Shown piece by piece: positions 62,964-64,000 of a DNA stretch of 64,000 bases. Where the stretch lies: positions 92,025 through 156,024 of the forward strand of contig NZ_JAAKZF010000008.1 in NCBI RefSeq assembly GCF_011045125.1, given 5' to 3'. This DNA is from Allomesorhizobium camelthorni (GTDB taxonomy: Bacteria; Pseudomonadota; Alphaproteobacteria; Rhizobiales; Rhizobiaceae). Within the stretch, counting starts at the first letter, position 1. The number at the start of each line of letters is the position of its first letter. A program made the translations under genes and the position numbers. A model generated the notes under the pieces. It did not search any database. It was not told where the DNA came from and saw only the letters and a list, made by a program, of their open reading frames with translations.

Positions 62964-63815
62964 TTAGCTTGCCCCTCGGGCGACGCGCTCGATTTCCTCA
63001 CGCACCAGCCGCTCGACCAGCGTCGGCAAATTGTTGTCCAGCCAGTCCTGCAACATGGGGCGCATCATCTCTTCGGCCATTTCGTCGAAGGTTTTCTTGC
63101 TGCGCGCTGCGAACGCCTCCGACAATTCGCCGAAGGCGGCGGCAACCTGGCGGCTTGCATGCTCGGAAATGATCGCCGGCCGGGCGACATTGCCCTCCGT
63201 GGCCGTAGGAGCGTTGCCATCGCTGACGACATTGCGATTTGGGAAGACTTCCGATGCGGAGCCAGATTCGTCCATCGAACTGCCTTCAGGCTGCGTGGCA
63301 GTCTCGATGTCCTCTCTCCGCTCCCAACCACCGCTCTGCGAAGGCATCGACGCCGCTGATGCAGTCGGTGCTTCTGATGCCGCCTGAACCGCCGGCGCCT
63401 CGGGTCGGCCCGGCTCCGACCGCACTTCGGCCGTCTGCGAGGTTGGGCTGGGCGGTTCGATCGCGGGCTGCGCAGCCGGCATGGTCTCGCCGGCCCGTCT
63501 GCGCGCATCGGCGGCGATCTGCGCCTGCACTTCCGCGAGCGTCACCGGCTTCCTCGGCTCCGGAGCCGGATTCGGGGCGCGGAGCTCGGCGCGGAAGGCG
63601 TCGACTTCGATGACGGCGCCTTCGCCGTGGACGGGCGCGGCGTCGCGCCTCGCCGGCTCGTAAACGGAAGCGGCGCTGTCTGCGGCGTCGGGTTCGGCGC
63701 GGGCGGCCTCGTCACCGGGCTTGCGGCCCGTGTCGCTGTCTTCGATTATCCTGCGGATGGAAGCGAGGATTTCTTCCATCGAAGGTTCGCGCTGTGCGCT
63801 GCCTGCCTGTGCCAT
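62964..63815 (-). CDS. DUF2497/PopZ-like polar organising protein
   Basis: This 283-residue protein has the PopZ/DUF2497 layout: an N-terminal helix (QREPSMEEILASIRRIIED), a long acidic Pro/Ala-rich disordered middle (about 30-200) and a C-terminal helical oligomerisation region with MRPMLQDWLDNNLPTLVERL. PopZ forms a polar matrix that anchors the chromosome origin in Caulobacter. The gene next to valS is a usual setting. The ATG at 63815 is chosen over a GTG at 63821. Confidence 0.88.
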   Translation of the reverse strand: MAQAGSAQREPSMEEILASIRRIIEDSDTGRKPGDEAARAEPDAADSAASVYEPARRDAAPVHGEGAVIEVDAFRAELRAPNPAPEPRKPVTLAEVQAQIAADARRRAGETMPAAQPAIEPPSPTSQTAEVRSEPGRPEAPAVQAASEAPTASAASMPSQSGGWERREDIETATQPEGSSMDESGSASEVFPNRNVVSDGNAPTATEGNVARPAIISEHASRQVAAAFGELSEAFAARSKKTFDEMAEEMMRPMLQDWLDNNLPTLVERLVREEIERVARGAS

Positions 63816-64000
63816 CGTCACATCCGCCGCCCTTGTGACCTGTTGCCATGTTCCGTCCGCAAAACGGCCGGAAAACGAATCATGGCGTCAGCGTAGCGGA
63901 TGCTGGCGGTTACGAGAATCCCCCTGAAAGGGCATTCTGTGATTTCAACAGATTAAGCGTGAATGCGAAAGTTGCCGACCGAAGCGTCCGCCAAGCGCGC

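Noticed and set aside
63953..64000. Possible C-terminus of a minus-strand gene entering from the right
   Set aside because: Fifteen codons before a TAA are too few to identify anything.

Overview
The window is GC-rich and reads as chromosome of an alphaproteobacterium of the order Hyphomicrobiales (Rhizobiales), most like Phyllobacteriaceae (Mesorhizobium and relatives). The signs are fused secDF with yajC, tatABC beside scpAB and nagZ, argS-dgt-erpA-xthA, valS next to a PopZ-type gene, BA14K and GDYXXLXY proteins, and DUF1127 genes followed by hairpins with CCTCCTCC loops. The genus is inference; no rRNA is present.

Region 1 (1-18.3 kb) is accessory catabolism, all on the minus strand. A regulator with an XRE helix-turn-helix and a cupin domain heads a tightly packed set: binding protein, two permeases, two ATPases (a dipeptide/opine-type ABC importer), a GAF protein, hydantoinase/oxoprolinase subunits A and B, an Asp/Glu/hydantoin-type racemase, an M24 Xaa-Pro peptidase, a medium-chain reductase and a second B subunit. 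Two TTTAG-N5-CTAAA palindromes 50 bp apart precede the regulator. Farther left lie a LuxR-type regulator and the start of another DppB-type permease. The substrate is unknown; a small peptide-like, cyclic amide or N-carbamoyl compound fits. A radC remnant (18.65-18.83 kb) marks the right edge.

Region 2 (18.9-34 kb) is mostly core: trigger factor, tRNA-Leu(UAG), small envelope proteins, twin DUF1127 genes followed by two tandem units of three anti-Shine-Dalgarno hairpins each (cuckoo-type sRNAs), trmFO, a sterol-desaturase-family protein, homologues of complex I assembly factors NDUFAF6 and NDUFAF3, secDF and yajC.

Region 3 (33-46 kb) has a DUF815 ATPase, a brnTA toxin-antitoxin pair, then nlpD-like, pcm, surE, serS, tatC, tatB, tatA, an iron-type ABC ATPase, scpB, scpA and nagZ. 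SerRS carries an in-frame, AT-rich insertion of about 90-100 residues in its catalytic domain. The serS-tatC gap holds nested inverted repeats that no gene explains.

Region 4 (46-64 kb) has a large SPOR-domain protein, argS, dgt, erpA, a VOC protein, an NCS1 nucleobase symporter, xthA, a Sel1-repeat protein, an OmpP1/FadL porin, valS, a vapBC pair broken by two frameshifts, and a DUF2497/PopZ-like polar organiser.

The strongest leads are the CCTCCTCC hairpin array with its LysR-type upstream site, the SerRS insertion, the catabolic operon with its paired operators, and the structured serS-tatC gap.
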